From: Chitinophaga niabensis
GTDB taxonomy: Bacteria > Bacteroidota > Bacteroidia > Chitinophagales > Chitinophagaceae
DNA: 64,000 bases
Assembly (NCBI RefSeq): GCF_039545795.1
Contig: NZ_CP154260.1
Span: 1,865,001 to 1,929,000 of the forward strand
Direction of reading: 5' to 3'
The translations under genes and the position numbers were made by a program. The notes beneath the pieces were generated by a model that saw only the letters and a program-made list of their open reading frames with translations, was not told where the DNA came from and searched no databases. Below are positions 8,568-17,805 of the stretch, piece after piece (the first letter of the stretch is position 1; every line of letters begins with the position of its first letter).

Positions 8568-9251
8568 CTATTTCCTTTTGAAACTACCCACCACTGCCTC
8601 CTTGTAATTAGGACTAACAGGAATGCTTACCTGATTCGCCAAAAGCAGGCTGTCTGTTTTAACCAGCTTGATCTGCGCCAATGCTACAATGTATGATTTA
8701 TGCGTACGAATGAATTGCCCTGCAGGCAGAGCGCTTTCCAGGTTTTTCATGGTTTGATGCACCAGGTACTGCCTGTCTGCCGTATGCACCTTCATATAAT
8801 CTTTTGCTGCTTCAATGTACAGTATATCTGTATGTGCGATCTTCATCAAAGCATCCTTCTCTTTGATCACCAGGTAGGTGGTTTCAGGCGCTGCTTTTTC
8901 CACAACAGGTTTCAGTTTGGCAACGGCTTTGGCGAAACGCTCGTAGGAAAAAGGTTTGAGCAGATAGTCCACTGCATTTAATTCAAACCCTTCCACGGCA
9001 TGTTCCGCATAAGCAGTGGTGAAGATCACTTTAGGCGGATGGCTGAGCGTTTTAAGGAAAGTAGTTCCTTTTACCAGCGGCATTTCAATGTCCAGGAACA
9101 GGAGATCTATTTCCTGCTGCTCCAGTTTAGCAAAGGCCTCCATGGCATTACGGCTTTTAGCTACCAGTGTAAGACCTTCCGTTTGCAGGATGTACTGTTC
9201 CAGGATCTGATGTGCTATGGGCTCATCATCCACTATCATGCACCTGATCAT
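8568..9251 (-). CDS. LytTR-family response regulator (system 1)
   Basis: A 227-residue response regulator. The receiver domain is at residues 1-120, with acidic pocket VDDEP and phospho-acceptor D54 in LFLDIEMP, plus conserved T/K positions (FTTAYAEHAVEGF, DYLLKPF). The LytTR DNA-binding domain is at about 130-227 (DILYIEAAKDYMKVHT, FIRTHKSYIVAL). Its ATG overlaps the kinase stop by 4 bp, showing translational coupling with the LytS-like kinase. The most likely target is the divergently oriented outer-membrane barrel gene. Confidence 0.95.
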   Translation of the reverse strand: MIRCMIVDDEPIAHQILEQYILQTEGLTLVAKSRNAMEAFAKLEQQEIDLLFLDIEMPLVKGTTFLKTLSHPPKVIFTTAYAEHAVEGFELNAVDYLLKPFSYERFAKAVAKLKPVVEKAAPETTYLVIKEKDALMKIAHTDILYIEAAKDYMKVHTADRQYLVHQTMKNLESALPAGQFIRTHKSYIVALAQIKLVKTDSLLLANQVSIPVSPNYKEAVVGSFKRK

Positions 9252-10333
9252 AAGTTGTTGTTTAATTGAATACGAAGTGTTACCCGGAAAAGCTGTCCAT
9301 TGTTTTCTATCTGCAGATCATGTTGCCCGGGATAGTACAATGCCAGCCGCTTCTTCACATTTTCAATCCCGATCCCGCTGTATGGATGGGCAGCAGGCGT
9401 ACTGTCCAGGATATCATTTTCCAATATGAATACCAGCATGTTGTTCTGTAAATACAATTCACCCCGCACAAAACCATTTTCCCTGACCCGGTGTGCGCCA
9501 TGTTTAAAACTGTTCTCTATAAAATTGATCAGCAACAGCGGGGCGATCGTTTCGTCCCCTTCAGGAATAGCTGTCCGGAAACTGATATCCGCATCAGGAT
9601 ACCGTTTCTTTTCCATTTCAATATAGTTGAGCAGAAATTCTACATCCTTGGACAGCAATACTTTGTTCTGCTGGCAGTCATACAACACAAATCGCAGCAT
9701 ATCACTTAAACGGAGAATGAAAGCAGGCGTTTCAGGGGATTGCACCAGGCTCATGCCATACAGGCTGTTCAGGGTATTGAACAGGAAGTGCGGATGCAGC
9801 TGTGCCTTCAGGGAATTTAACTGTAACACAAGATTATCTGTTTCCAGCTGGTGTTTCTTTTCTTCCGTTTCATATGCGTAACGCATGAGGAAAACGGAGG
9901 TGAAGGTTACAAAGTCCGTAGCCAGTATGCGAAGGTCCCAGCCGGCCAGCAGATGTTTTAACCTTTCTATGGACATCATTTTCTGCCAGGCAAAATAAGG
10001 GTTCAGCTTAGGGTCCTGGTTCAGCAGATCAAAGAGCTGATACCAGATCATATAGTTCACTTTGGAGATATAACCGAAGAAAACAATCACCATCAGTGCA
10101 AACAGCCAGTACTTTTTCCGCCTGATGAGCATGGGAGCCAGCCAGCGATAGTAAAGGATCATATACAGGGAAGTGGCAATGGCAAAAAGAATAAAGATCT
10201 GATAAGGGAAATACCCGCGCGGCGTGCCGGAGATGTGGATACTATCCACATAGTAATCGTACTTGTAGATCACTACATACATCAGCCATATAACAGCCTC
10301 ATAGATGTAAGGGAACTTTGCCTTGTTTTTCAT
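9248..10333 (-). CDS. LytS-like membrane histidine kinase (system 1)
   Basis: A 361-residue sensor kinase of the His_kinase (LytS/YehU) type. The N-terminal half holds about four transmembrane segments (residues 9-26, 42-62, 75-95, 132-152) with no separate periplasmic sensor domain. The His-containing motif is LHPHFLFNTLNSLYGM (H182), followed by the ATP-binding part with INFIENSFKHG (N-box) and GIGIENVKKRL (G-box). It phosphorylates the LytTR regulator with which it overlaps by 4 bp. The signal is unknown. Confidence 0.94.
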   Translation of the reverse strand: MKNKAKFPYIYEAVIWLMYVVIYKYDYYVDSIHISGTPRGYFPYQIFILFAIATSLYMILYYRWLAPMLIRRKKYWLFALMVIVFFGYISKVNYMIWYQLFDLLNQDPKLNPYFAWQKMMSIERLKHLLAGWDLRILATDFVTFTSVFLMRYAYETEEKKHQLETDNLVLQLNSLKAQLHPHFLFNTLNSLYGMSLVQSPETPAFILRLSDMLRFVLYDCQQNKVLLSKDVEFLLNYIEMEKKRYPDADISFRTAIPEGDETIAPLLLINFIENSFKHGAHRVRENGFVRGELYLQNNMLVFILENDILDSTPAAHPYSGIGIENVKKRLALYYPGQHDLQIENNGQLFRVTLRIQLNNNL

Positions 10334-10372
10334 ACCTGTAAATTAATGGGTCATCTTTTTCCCTGCTCCCCA

Positions 10373-10450
10373 TTATCGACAAAAACAGTTTTTTATCGAT
10401 GAAATGAAACCTTTCCTGTTTCAGCGAATAAGCCTCCCTGCTGATCGAAA
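10373..10450. promoter_or_regulatory. Candidate LytTR binding region between system 1 and the barrel gene
   Basis: The divergent intergenic region holds TTATCGA at 10373 and 10393 (20 bp apart) and two weaker CGAA-containing copies at 10425 and 10446 (21 bp apart). About 33 bp beyond the last copy lies TTTCTTTG (10479-10486), one mismatch from the TAnnTTTG -7 element, 18 bp before the barrel gene ATG. The 20-21 bp period fits paired LytTR half-sites. The copies are short, so this is tentative. Confidence 0.3.
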
Positions 10451-10504
10451 CCTGCTTTACCGCTCCGGGCCGGCATCCTTTCTTTGTGTCATAAAACCGA
10501 AAAT

Positions 10505-12613
10505 ATGAAAAAGAACTTTTTATTCCTCTCCCTGATCCTCATCACTCATATGGCCATCGCTCAAAAGCAGGATACTGTTGCACTGAAAGGTGTAACTATT
10601 CAAGGCCAGAAGGCTTTCGTTGAAATGAAAGCCGGCAAAATGATCCTGAACATGGCCAACAGCCCCCTGGCGGCAGGCAGCAATGTACTGGAAGTTTTAC
10701 AAATGGCCCCGGGTGTGCAGGTAGATCAAAACGGCAGGATCACCTATAATGGTAAACCGGTGGTTGTGTACCTGGAAGGCAGGCCTTCCTATCTGAATAC
10801 AGCAGCATTAAAAGCATTGCTCAGCGGAACACAGGGGCAGAACATAGATAAGATAGAACTGGTTAGCAACCCCTCTGCAAAGTACGATGCAGCAGGCGGC
10901 GCCATGATCAATATCAAAATGAAAAAGGAAAAGGGACTGGGCACAAATGGTAATGTAACGGTGGGAATGGGTTATGGTGATCATTTCCGCACCAATGAAT
11001 CCGTATTCCTGAACTACCGCGCAAAAAAACTGAATGTTTATGGCGGATATGATCTGAGTTACAGCACACGTTCCCGGCAATCTGCCAGTGAAAGGAATAC
11101 CCCTGAATTCAGTATCCTGGGAAATGGGGCCGCCCTGAACACTACAGAAAGCCATAACTTCCGCAGCGGGCTGGATTATACCATCAGTAAAAGAAGCTCT
11201 CTGGGTTTCACGCTGAATGGCATGTATAACCAAAAGCAAACTTCCAGCAGCCAGCATTCTCTTTTCTACAGTAAATCCTCCCGGCCGGATTCTTCCCTGG
11301 TGGCTGATAACCATGGAACCGGCGGTTTCTTTACACCGGCCTTCAATGCTTATTTTACTACTAAACTGGATAGTACCGGTAAAGAACTGACCATTAACGG
11401 GGATTATTATACGTTCAATACCCGTTCCCGTCAATCCTTCGATACGCGTTCAGATGCAGCCCCGGCTTATCTCCTTCGTCATAACTCTCCTCAGCAGATA
11501 GGTATCCGGTCCCTGTCTGCGGATTACAGGCAGCCGCATTGGGAGGCCGGCCTCAAAACCATCTTCGTTAAAACAGATACGGATACACGCTGGGAAGAGG
11601 AAACATCTGCCGGCTGGGTACCGGATGCAGGAAAATCCAATCACTTCATCTACCGGGAATGGATCAACGCAGGATATGTGAACTATGCAAAAGACTGGAA
11701 AAAATGGGGCCTGCAGGCTGGATTACGTTTGGAAAATACCCGTACCAAAGGGCATTCACTTACTTCCGACGAGGCATTTTCGAAGAACTACACCCGCCTT
11801 TTCCCGAATGTGGCATTGCAATATACCCTGAATGACGATCAGCAGTTCTCCTTTTCTTACAGGAAGAGCATTAACCGGCCTTCTTACGCTGCTGTGAACC
11901 CTTTCCTCATCTTTGAAAGCAAATATGCTTACTTCCGTGGCAATCCTGACCTTGGGCCTGAAATGGCGCATGCTGTTGAACTGAATCATGTGTTTAAAGG
12001 AAAGCTTTTCACCACCTTATCCTATATGCGTTACAATGGAGTTGTGTCCGAAGTCTATGAGCAGAACCCTCAGAGCAAGGTGCTCTACAGTTCCTACAGC
12101 AATCTCTCTTTCTCCGAATGGTATTTTGCGGGCATTTCTTACAGCAGCAGGATCAATAGCTGGTGGAGCAATCAAACTTCTTTACAGGGAGGTTATATCC
12201 GGTATAATTTCGATACCGTTGCGTTGCAAAGATCAACGCCCGGTTTCTTTTTCAGTACCATCAATACATTTACCATTCCCAGGGTATGTACCATACAAAG
12301 TGCTTTCAATTATTCTTCCCGCGTATCTTCCGGTTTACAGGAGATGAAAGATTACTGGGGTGTTAATCTTGCTTTCCAGCGCAGCATCCTGGAAAAGAAA
12401 ATGGACCTGAAACTGAATATCACGGATCTCTTCCGCACGATGCAGATGGGCAATATCTCAGACTACAGGAATGTGCGGATCAATACCATTGATTATAACG
12501 ACAACCGTGCTGTGACCCTTACCATGACCTATCGCTTCGGGGATAAAGATGTAAAGGCGAACCGCAATCGCAAAAGCGGGATTGAAAGTGAAAAGGGGAG
12601 GATCAGCAGATAA
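10505..12613 (+). CDS. TonB-dependent receptor-type outer-membrane beta-barrel protein
   Basis: A 702-residue protein from the ATG at 10505, which precedes the signal peptide MKKNFLFLSLILITHMAIAQ. A plug-like domain is at residues about 30-145 (NVLEVLQMAPGVQVDQNGRI, GKPVVVYLEGRPSY, IDKIELVSNPSAKYDAAGG), followed by a C-terminal OMP_b-brl_3-type barrel to the end. It lacks the CarboxypepD-like N-terminal domain found in SusC proteins and is shorter than most SusC, so it belongs to the TonB-like barrel family often found next to LytS/LytTR pairs. The cargo is unknown. It faces away from sensor system 1 and is its probable output. Confidence 0.9.
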   Translation: MKKNFLFLSLILITHMAIAQKQDTVALKGVTIQGQKAFVEMKAGKMILNMANSPLAAGSNVLEVLQMAPGVQVDQNGRITYNGKPVVVYLEGRPSYLNTAALKALLSGTQGQNIDKIELVSNPSAKYDAAGGAMINIKMKKEKGLGTNGNVTVGMGYGDHFRTNESVFLNYRAKKLNVYGGYDLSYSTRSRQSASERNTPEFSILGNGAALNTTESHNFRSGLDYTISKRSSLGFTLNGMYNQKQTSSSQHSLFYSKSSRPDSSLVADNHGTGGFFTPAFNAYFTTKLDSTGKELTINGDYYTFNTRSRQSFDTRSDAAPAYLLRHNSPQQIGIRSLSADYRQPHWEAGLKTIFVKTDTDTRWEEETSAGWVPDAGKSNHFIYREWINAGYVNYAKDWKKWGLQAGLRLENTRTKGHSLTSDEAFSKNYTRLFPNVALQYTLNDDQQFSFSYRKSINRPSYAAVNPFLIFESKYAYFRGNPDLGPEMAHAVELNHVFKGKLFTTLSYMRYNGVVSEVYEQNPQSKVLYSSYSNLSFSEWYFAGISYSSRINSWWSNQTSLQGGYIRYNFDTVALQRSTPGFFFSTINTFTIPRVCTIQSAFNYSSRVSSGLQEMKDYWGVNLAFQRSILEKKMDLKLNITDLFRTMQMGNISDYRNVRINTIDYNDNRAVTLTMTYRFGDKDVKANRNRKSGIESEKGRISR

Positions 12614-12683
12614 TTTGTTTAGGGGGTGTTGCAAATAAGTAATACATTCGTAATCAGTAACATAACCTCACAAATATCCTGAA

Positions 12684-13178
12684 ATGAAAAACAAATTCTC
12701 CGCGCTCATTGCGCTACTGCTAATTTGCAGTTTGGCAAGCCATGCACAATTAAAACGTTTCAGTCTTGGTCCTTATGTTGAAGCCGGTTTCCCTGTGGGA
12801 GATCTCAGTAAAACGCATAATACCGGTTATGGTGTAGGCCTTGGGGCAGACATTAAACTGATCAAGGGTTTTGGTGTAACAGGTTCAGTTGGGTATATGC
12901 GGTTTGGTGGTCAGCGGGATGCTCTGAATAATAAGATCTCTGCTGTTTCTGCAGTGCCGGTAAGGCTGGGTATCAAATACCAGCTGGTATCTATCCTCTA
13001 TGTGAAACTGGAAAGCGGGGCTTCTACCTATACGGGAGATGATTCAGGGGCTGCTTTTATCCTTGCACCGGGTGTTGGTATCCGTGTGTTGGGCTTAGAT
13101 GTAATGGCCAAGTATGAGACCTGGATCAAAAACGGAAATATTGGTTTCTTTGGCTTGAAAGCCGGGTATAATTTCTAA
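12684..13178 (+). CDS. Small outer-membrane beta-barrel protein
   Basis: A 164-residue protein with a signal peptide (cleavage near SHAQ, about residue 21) and alternating amphipathic strands with glycine-rich turns (FSLGPYVEAGFPVGDLSKT, GYGVGLGADIKLI, GFGVTGSVGYMRFGG). It ends in the aromatic-terminated strand FGLKAGYNF. This fits the OMP_b-brl (PorT/OmpA-like 8-stranded) family. Its role is unknown. It is 70 bp after the larger barrel gene and may be co-regulated. A strong hairpin terminator follows. Confidence 0.85.
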   Translation: MKNKFSALIALLLICSLASHAQLKRFSLGPYVEAGFPVGDLSKTHNTGYGVGLGADIKLIKGFGVTGSVGYMRFGGQRDALNNKISAVSAVPVRLGIKYQLVSILYVKLESGASTYTGDDSGAAFILAPGVGIRVLGLDVMAKYETWIKNGNIGFFGLKAGYNF

Positions 13179-13198
13179 AGTGTTTTTCGGTAAATAGG

Positions 13199-13246
13199 AA
13201 AAGGCTTTTAAAAGAGCTATAACTCTTTTAAAAGCCTTTTTTATTT
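13199..13246 (+). terminator. Intrinsic terminator with perfect 18-bp stem
   Basis: AAAAGGCTTTTAAAAGAG (13199-13216) is perfectly complementary to 13223-13240 around a 6-nt loop and is followed by T residues. It sits between the barrel gene and the convergent DsbA-like gene. Confidence 0.88.
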
Positions 13247-13263
13247 ATGCAGTGAAAGGGTAT

Positions 13264-13959
13264 TTACACTGTACATGAACCATCATCACAGGTAGCACCT
13301 TTATCGCCGGTCTGGATCAGTTCCACCGGAGGATGTGCTTCTTCCCATACCTTTTGCAGGGTCTGTGTAAAGGCATCTACAGGCTGTGCGCCGGATACAG
13401 CATACTTCATGTCAAACACAAAGAACGGCACACCACGGATCCCCAGTGATTGTGCATCTGCTTCATCTTTCCTCACTTCCTTTGTATAGGCATCACTGTT
13501 CAGCACTTCTGTAGCATCCAGCCCAAGTTCTTTGGCAATAGCCAGGAGGGTTTCCTTGTTGCTGATATGTTTTCCTTCCATGAAATAGGCGCTGAACAAA
13601 CGTTCTTCCATTTCATCCTGTTTACCATGCTGCGCCGCAAACTGGATCAGGCGGTGTGCATCAAATGTATTGGTAGGAATTACTTTGTCGAACGCAAAAG
13701 CAAGGCCGGCTTTTTCTCCGGATGCTGCTACTCTGTCTGTATTTTCAATAGCCTGCTCGCGGGACATCCCGTATTTGCGGGCCAGTAAAGTGTATTGGTC
13801 TTCCTTATTATCCCTGGCCGCATTCGGGTCCAGTTCAAAGTTATGCCAGGTCACTTCTACATCGTTCTTATGAGGGAATTGCTCCAGTGCCGCCTCCAGG
13901 TGTCTTTTTCCGATATAGCAGAACGGGCATGCTACATCAGACCAGATATCGATCTTCAT
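13264..13959 (-). CDS. DsbA-family oxidoreductase (FrnE-like)
   Basis: A 231-residue thioredoxin-fold protein of the DsbA/FrnE branch. The start at MKIDIWSDVACPFCYIGKRH places the CPFC active site at C11-C14, as usual for the cytoplasmic FrnE group; there is no signal peptide. Further family features are WHNFELDPNA, an inserted helical domain, and GIRGVPFFVFD with the cis-proline near residue 175. The C-terminus carries a second cysteine pair (CDDGSC). It is thought to catalyse dithiol-disulfide exchange or isomerisation. It lies 34 bp downstream of the FAD oxidoreductase on the same strand and is probably co-transcribed. Confidence 0.92.
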   Translation of the reverse strand: MKIDIWSDVACPFCYIGKRHLEAALEQFPHKNDVEVTWHNFELDPNAARDNKEDQYTLLARKYGMSREQAIENTDRVAASGEKAGLAFAFDKVIPTNTFDAHRLIQFAAQHGKQDEMEERLFSAYFMEGKHISNKETLLAIAKELGLDATEVLNSDAYTKEVRKDEADAQSLGIRGVPFFVFDMKYAVSGAQPVDAFTQTLQKVWEEAHPPVELIQTGDKGATCDDGSCTV

Positions 13960-13993
13960 ACGCATCAATTTTAAGGGTACAAATTTACGCATT

Positions 13994-15202
13994 TTATCCC
14001 TTATAGCGGGCAAAGGAGAAAACGTCCGCATCCGGGTGTTGTTTGCCCCTGATCTGATCGCAAACGATCTCTGCGGCTATCTGGCTGAAGGTAATGCCGT
14101 TACCGCCAAAACCCAGTGCAAAGAAGGTATGGGGCATTTTAGCGTAGGTGCCAATATAAGGCAGTCCATCCTGCGTACTGCCAAAGGTACCCGTCCATTT
14201 GAATTCAGGTTTGAAAGGAATATGCGGGAAATGTTTACTGAAATCCTGCTGCAGCTGCCTGGCCTTTGCCGGCAGGAGTTTATCCCTTTTGGTGGGATTG
14301 TAGAACTTTTCATCCCGGCCACCTACAATAATACGGTGTTCAGGTGTGGTACGAAGATAGAGATAGGGGTCTTTCATTTCCCAGATCAGGCAGTCTTCAT
14401 ACCATAAGGGCCCTTTTTCATGGTGTTCACTGGCTACGGCATAAGTGGCATGCAGATCAACAATGCCGGCAGGGAGATATTGAAGGGTTTCATACCCCGT
14501 GGCTATTACAAGATGATCGGCCAGTACCGTATGGCCTTCTTCGGTAGTAAGCCTTACGCCGTTCTTAGGAAAACTGATATCCTGCACCAGCGTTCTGTCG
14601 TACACGGCAGCACCCTTTTCCAGGTTATACTGATGAAGGGCATGTGTGAGGCTATAGGCATCTGTCTGGGCAGCGGTGCGGGAATATATGGCAGCAGGGG
14701 CATCCAGCCCCAGCAGGTCTTTCAGCATGCCGGGGTCCCAGAACATCACATCCAGGCCCATGGCTTTGCGGGCTTTGTATTCTGCTTCCAGTTTAGGAAG
14801 GTCTTTCTTAAAAGAGGCGAGGTATAAACTATGTTTCCTTTCAAAATATGGTGCATTCACTCTTTTGGTTATCTTCTCCAGTTTGTCGATAGACCTTGCA
14901 CAGGCGGCATAGGCCCTTTCTGCATGTGCAACACCTACTTTCTCTTTTAATTCCGTAAGGGGCACGTCTATTTCATATTGTAAAAGAGAAGTGCTGGCGC
15001 TGGTGCTTCCCAGCCCCACAGTCCGGGCATCTAATACCACACAGGTTATTCCTTCCCGCACCAGTGCATGGGCCATCAAAGCGCCTGAAATGCCTCCCCC
15101 GATCACCACCACGGATGCACGAAGATCGTTTTCCAGTTTGGGGTAATTGAAAGGCAGGCCATGCCGGATCAGTGAATATGGATATCCTGAGTGTAAGTCC
15201 AA
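13994..15202 (-). CDS. FAD-dependent oxidoreductase (DAO family)
   Basis: A flavoprotein of about 402 residues with an N-terminal dinucleotide-binding motif VVVIGGGISGALMAHALVREG and DAO-family features (GSTSASTSLLQYEID, IATGYE, GRDEKFYNP, GLPYIG, FALGFGGNGITFSQ). It probably oxidises an amino or hydroxy acid; the substrate is unknown. No ATG is available before the FAD motif. I chose the TTG at 15202 (upstream sequence AAAATAAACAT, protein beginning with LDLHSGYPYS). Another TTG at 15286 would add 28 residues with no domain character. It is followed by the DsbA-like gene. Confidence 0.87.
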   Translation of the reverse strand: MDLHSGYPYSLIRHGLPFNYPKLENDLRASVVVIGGGISGALMAHALVREGITCVVLDARTVGLGSTSASTSLLQYEIDVPLTELKEKVGVAHAERAYAACARSIDKLEKITKRVNAPYFERKHSLYLASFKKDLPKLEAEYKARKAMGLDVMFWDPGMLKDLLGLDAPAAIYSRTAAQTDAYSLTHALHQYNLEKGAAVYDRTLVQDISFPKNGVRLTTEEGHTVLADHLVIATGYETLQYLPAGIVDLHATYAVASEHHEKGPLWYEDCLIWEMKDPYLYLRTTPEHRIIVGGRDEKFYNPTKRDKLLPAKARQLQQDFSKHFPHIPFKPEFKWTGTFGSTQDGLPYIGTYAKMPHTFFALGFGGNGITFSQIAAEIVCDQIRGKQHPDADVFSFARYKG

Positions 15203-15338
15203 AATGTTTATTTTGTGCCTGTTCAATAACGGACAGCCATTGTGCTGTAATGAACAGTGCCTTTTATGTAATATACTGATTATCAACCGAAGTTAGCGTT
15301 GGTATGATAATGGCCTGCAAAAACCAAATCTAAATCCC

Positions 15339-17732
15339 ATGTTCCGCAATCATCTGAAAATAGCACTTCGCCATCTCTGGAAACATCGTACCTATACCGG
15401 TATTAACCTGGCAGGACTGGTCATTGGTCTTGCTGCCTGTTGGATCATCCTCCTGCATGTAGGGGACGAACTGAGTTACGACCGCTTTCATGAAAAGGGT
15501 GAAAATATATACAGGGTGGTGAATGCGGCCAGCTGGGAAGGAGGGGAGCTTAATGTGGCTTCTTCCTCTGTACCACAGGGACCTGCATTGCAAAACAACT
15601 TTCCTGAAGTATTAGCGCAGACAAGGATCGTGCCGGAGGGCGGAGGCAGTTTGCTAAGCGCCGGAGATAAAAGCGTTGAGCCGGGTGAAGCGCTTTTAGC
15701 GGATAGCAATGTTTTCCAGGTTTTCACTTTCCCTTTCATTGCCGGCGATCCTGCCACAGCATTGAAGGCCCCGAATGCTATTGTATTAACCAAAAGCCTT
15801 GCGGCAAAGTTGTTCGGTGATCCGGCAGCGGCATTGGGTAAAAACGTAACCTGGAATGGTGATAAAGATGTAGACCTGGTAACCGGCGTGATGGAAGATG
15901 TGCCGCATAATACACATTTTCATTTTACGGCATTACGCACCCTGCCGAAGGACTTTAGCTCTAAATGGGACAATTTCAGCATCTATACCTACCTCCTGTT
16001 ACAACCCGGCGCAGATGCAGAAAAGATCAGCAACAAAAGCCAGGCTTTCTATGAGCAATACATGAAAGGAGACATGGGAGAGGGCGTGACCTTTAAAATG
16101 AGCCTGCAGCCGCTGCGGGACATACATCTGAATTCCCACCTTAATTATGAATTAGGTACGAACGGAAATAAACGGAGTGTGTACATCTTTGCTACCGTAG
16201 CCATACTGATATTATTGATCGCCTGCATCAACTACATGAACATTTCCACCGCCCGCTCTTCTGTAAGGGTAAAGGAAGTGGGCGTGCGTAAAACATTAGG
16301 GTCTGTACAGGGCCAGGTAGCGGGCATGTTCCTGGTAGAATCCATTATCCTCACTTTACTGGCGGCGCTGCTGGCGGCAATTGTTACTACGCTGGCATTG
16401 CCTGTATTCAATAAAATAGCCGGTAAATCCTTATCGCTCTGGCAATACGGCATAGGTTACACGTTGTTATTACTCCTGGTGTTTTCTGTAGCGGCAGGTT
16501 TCCTGGCAGGTTCTTATCCGGCCATCTTTATGTCCCGCTTCAAAACCATTAATGCGCTGAAAGGTAAGCAGGGCAATAGCACAGGGAATGCAGCTTTCAG
16601 GAAGGTATTGGTATCCTTCCAATTCGTAGTGGCCATCATTTTAATTGCTGTGTCTATTGTTACATGGCTGCAGATGGAATATGTCAATAAAAAAGATCTC
16701 GGTTTTGCGAAGGACCAGATCCTGAGCTTTCACCTGAACGATATGCGGCTACGGGAAAGGGTGTCTGCTATCAAGGCTGAACTGAAGAAGAGCCCTTATA
16801 TAGAAAGTGTATCCGCCGCCAGCAATCCTATCGGCAACAACAACATCGGTGCAAATGGTTTTAAAGCAGAGAAAGACGGAAAGTTTGAGCACGGATCACT
16901 GATCACCCAGAGCTATTATGCAGATGCGGATTTTGCGCCTGTTATGGGGCTTAAACTGGTGGCAGGAAGGAACTTTGACCCTGCCATTCCGGGAGAGAAA
17001 TATACTACCATGTTGGTGAATGAAACCATGGTAAAGGAAATGGGGCTGAAAGATCCTATCGGAAAACGGGTACAATATGAAGCAGATACTATACGGGAAC
17101 GCCGGATCATAGGAGTGGTGAAAGACTTTCACATTTATTCCCTTCAACATAAAATAGCTCCCATGGCTATTATGCTGCCTGCGTTCACGGCCATGGAAGA
17201 TAACCTGTTTGTGCGTTTGAATAAAGCGCATATCCCGGAAGGATTGCAGCACCTTGAAAAAGTGTATGCCCAATTCGAAAAAACATATCCCCTGGAAGTA
17301 CATTTCCTGGATGAGAATTTTTCCCGTCAATATTTCGCGGAGCGAACACAAAGCAAAGTGTTCCTGCTATTCACCTTGCTGGCTATTTTCATTGCCTGCC
17401 TGGGTTTGTTTGGCCTGGCTGCCTTTACAGCAGAGCAAAGGACCAAAGAGATCGGTATCCGCAAAGTACTGGGTGCTTCCGTGGCCAGTATCACCGGCAT
17501 GTTGAGCAGGGATTTCTTAAAACTGGTAATGATCGCCGCAGTGATGGCTATACCCATCGCCTGGTGGAGTATGCAGGTATGGCTGAAGGACTTTGCCTAC
17601 CGTATCTCCTTGAGCTGGTGGATGTTTGCTGCGGCAGGATTGCTGGCGGTAGTGATCACATTGGCCACCGTGGGCTATCATGCCATGCGGGCGGCCCTGG
17701 CTAATCCGGCAAGGAGCCTCCGGGCGGATTGA
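15339..17732 (+). CDS. FtsX/MacB-type ABC transporter permease
   Basis: A 797-residue permease with two MacB_PCD plus FtsX halves, the standard Bacteroidota layout. TM1 is at about residues 21-42 (TGINLAGLVIGLAACWIILL), then a large periplasmic domain, FtsX helices near 285-310, 335-360 and 375-400, a second TM start near 425, a second periplasmic domain, and the final helices at about 675-790. EVGVRKTLGS and EIGIRKVLGAS are the two family coupling motifs. Such proteins drive mechanotransmission-type export with a separate ATPase, which is not in the window. It may export a peptide or an antimicrobial. The M1 peptidase gene follows 73 bp downstream. Confidence 0.93.
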   Translation: MFRNHLKIALRHLWKHRTYTGINLAGLVIGLAACWIILLHVGDELSYDRFHEKGENIYRVVNAASWEGGELNVASSSVPQGPALQNNFPEVLAQTRIVPEGGGSLLSAGDKSVEPGEALLADSNVFQVFTFPFIAGDPATALKAPNAIVLTKSLAAKLFGDPAAALGKNVTWNGDKDVDLVTGVMEDVPHNTHFHFTALRTLPKDFSSKWDNFSIYTYLLLQPGADAEKISNKSQAFYEQYMKGDMGEGVTFKMSLQPLRDIHLNSHLNYELGTNGNKRSVYIFATVAILILLIACINYMNISTARSSVRVKEVGVRKTLGSVQGQVAGMFLVESIILTLLAALLAAIVTTLALPVFNKIAGKSLSLWQYGIGYTLLLLLVFSVAAGFLAGSYPAIFMSRFKTINALKGKQGNSTGNAAFRKVLVSFQFVVAIILIAVSIVTWLQMEYVNKKDLGFAKDQILSFHLNDMRLRERVSAIKAELKKSPYIESVSAASNPIGNNNIGANGFKAEKDGKFEHGSLITQSYYADADFAPVMGLKLVAGRNFDPAIPGEKYTTMLVNETMVKEMGLKDPIGKRVQYEADTIRERRIIGVVKDFHIYSLQHKIAPMAIMLPAFTAMEDNLFVRLNKAHIPEGLQHLEKVYAQFEKTYPLEVHFLDENFSRQYFAERTQSKVFLLFTLLAIFIACLGLFGLAAFTAEQRTKEIGIRKVLGASVASITGMLSRDFLKLVMIAAVMAIPIAWWSMQVWLKDFAYRISLSWWMFAAAGLLAVVITLATVGYHAMRAALANPARSLRAD

Positions 17733-17805
17733 TCCGTTCATCCAATGTGGCTTTAAAAAGCGGAATATTATTGCTAGATTACCCCGATTATAATCAAACA
17801 ATTCT

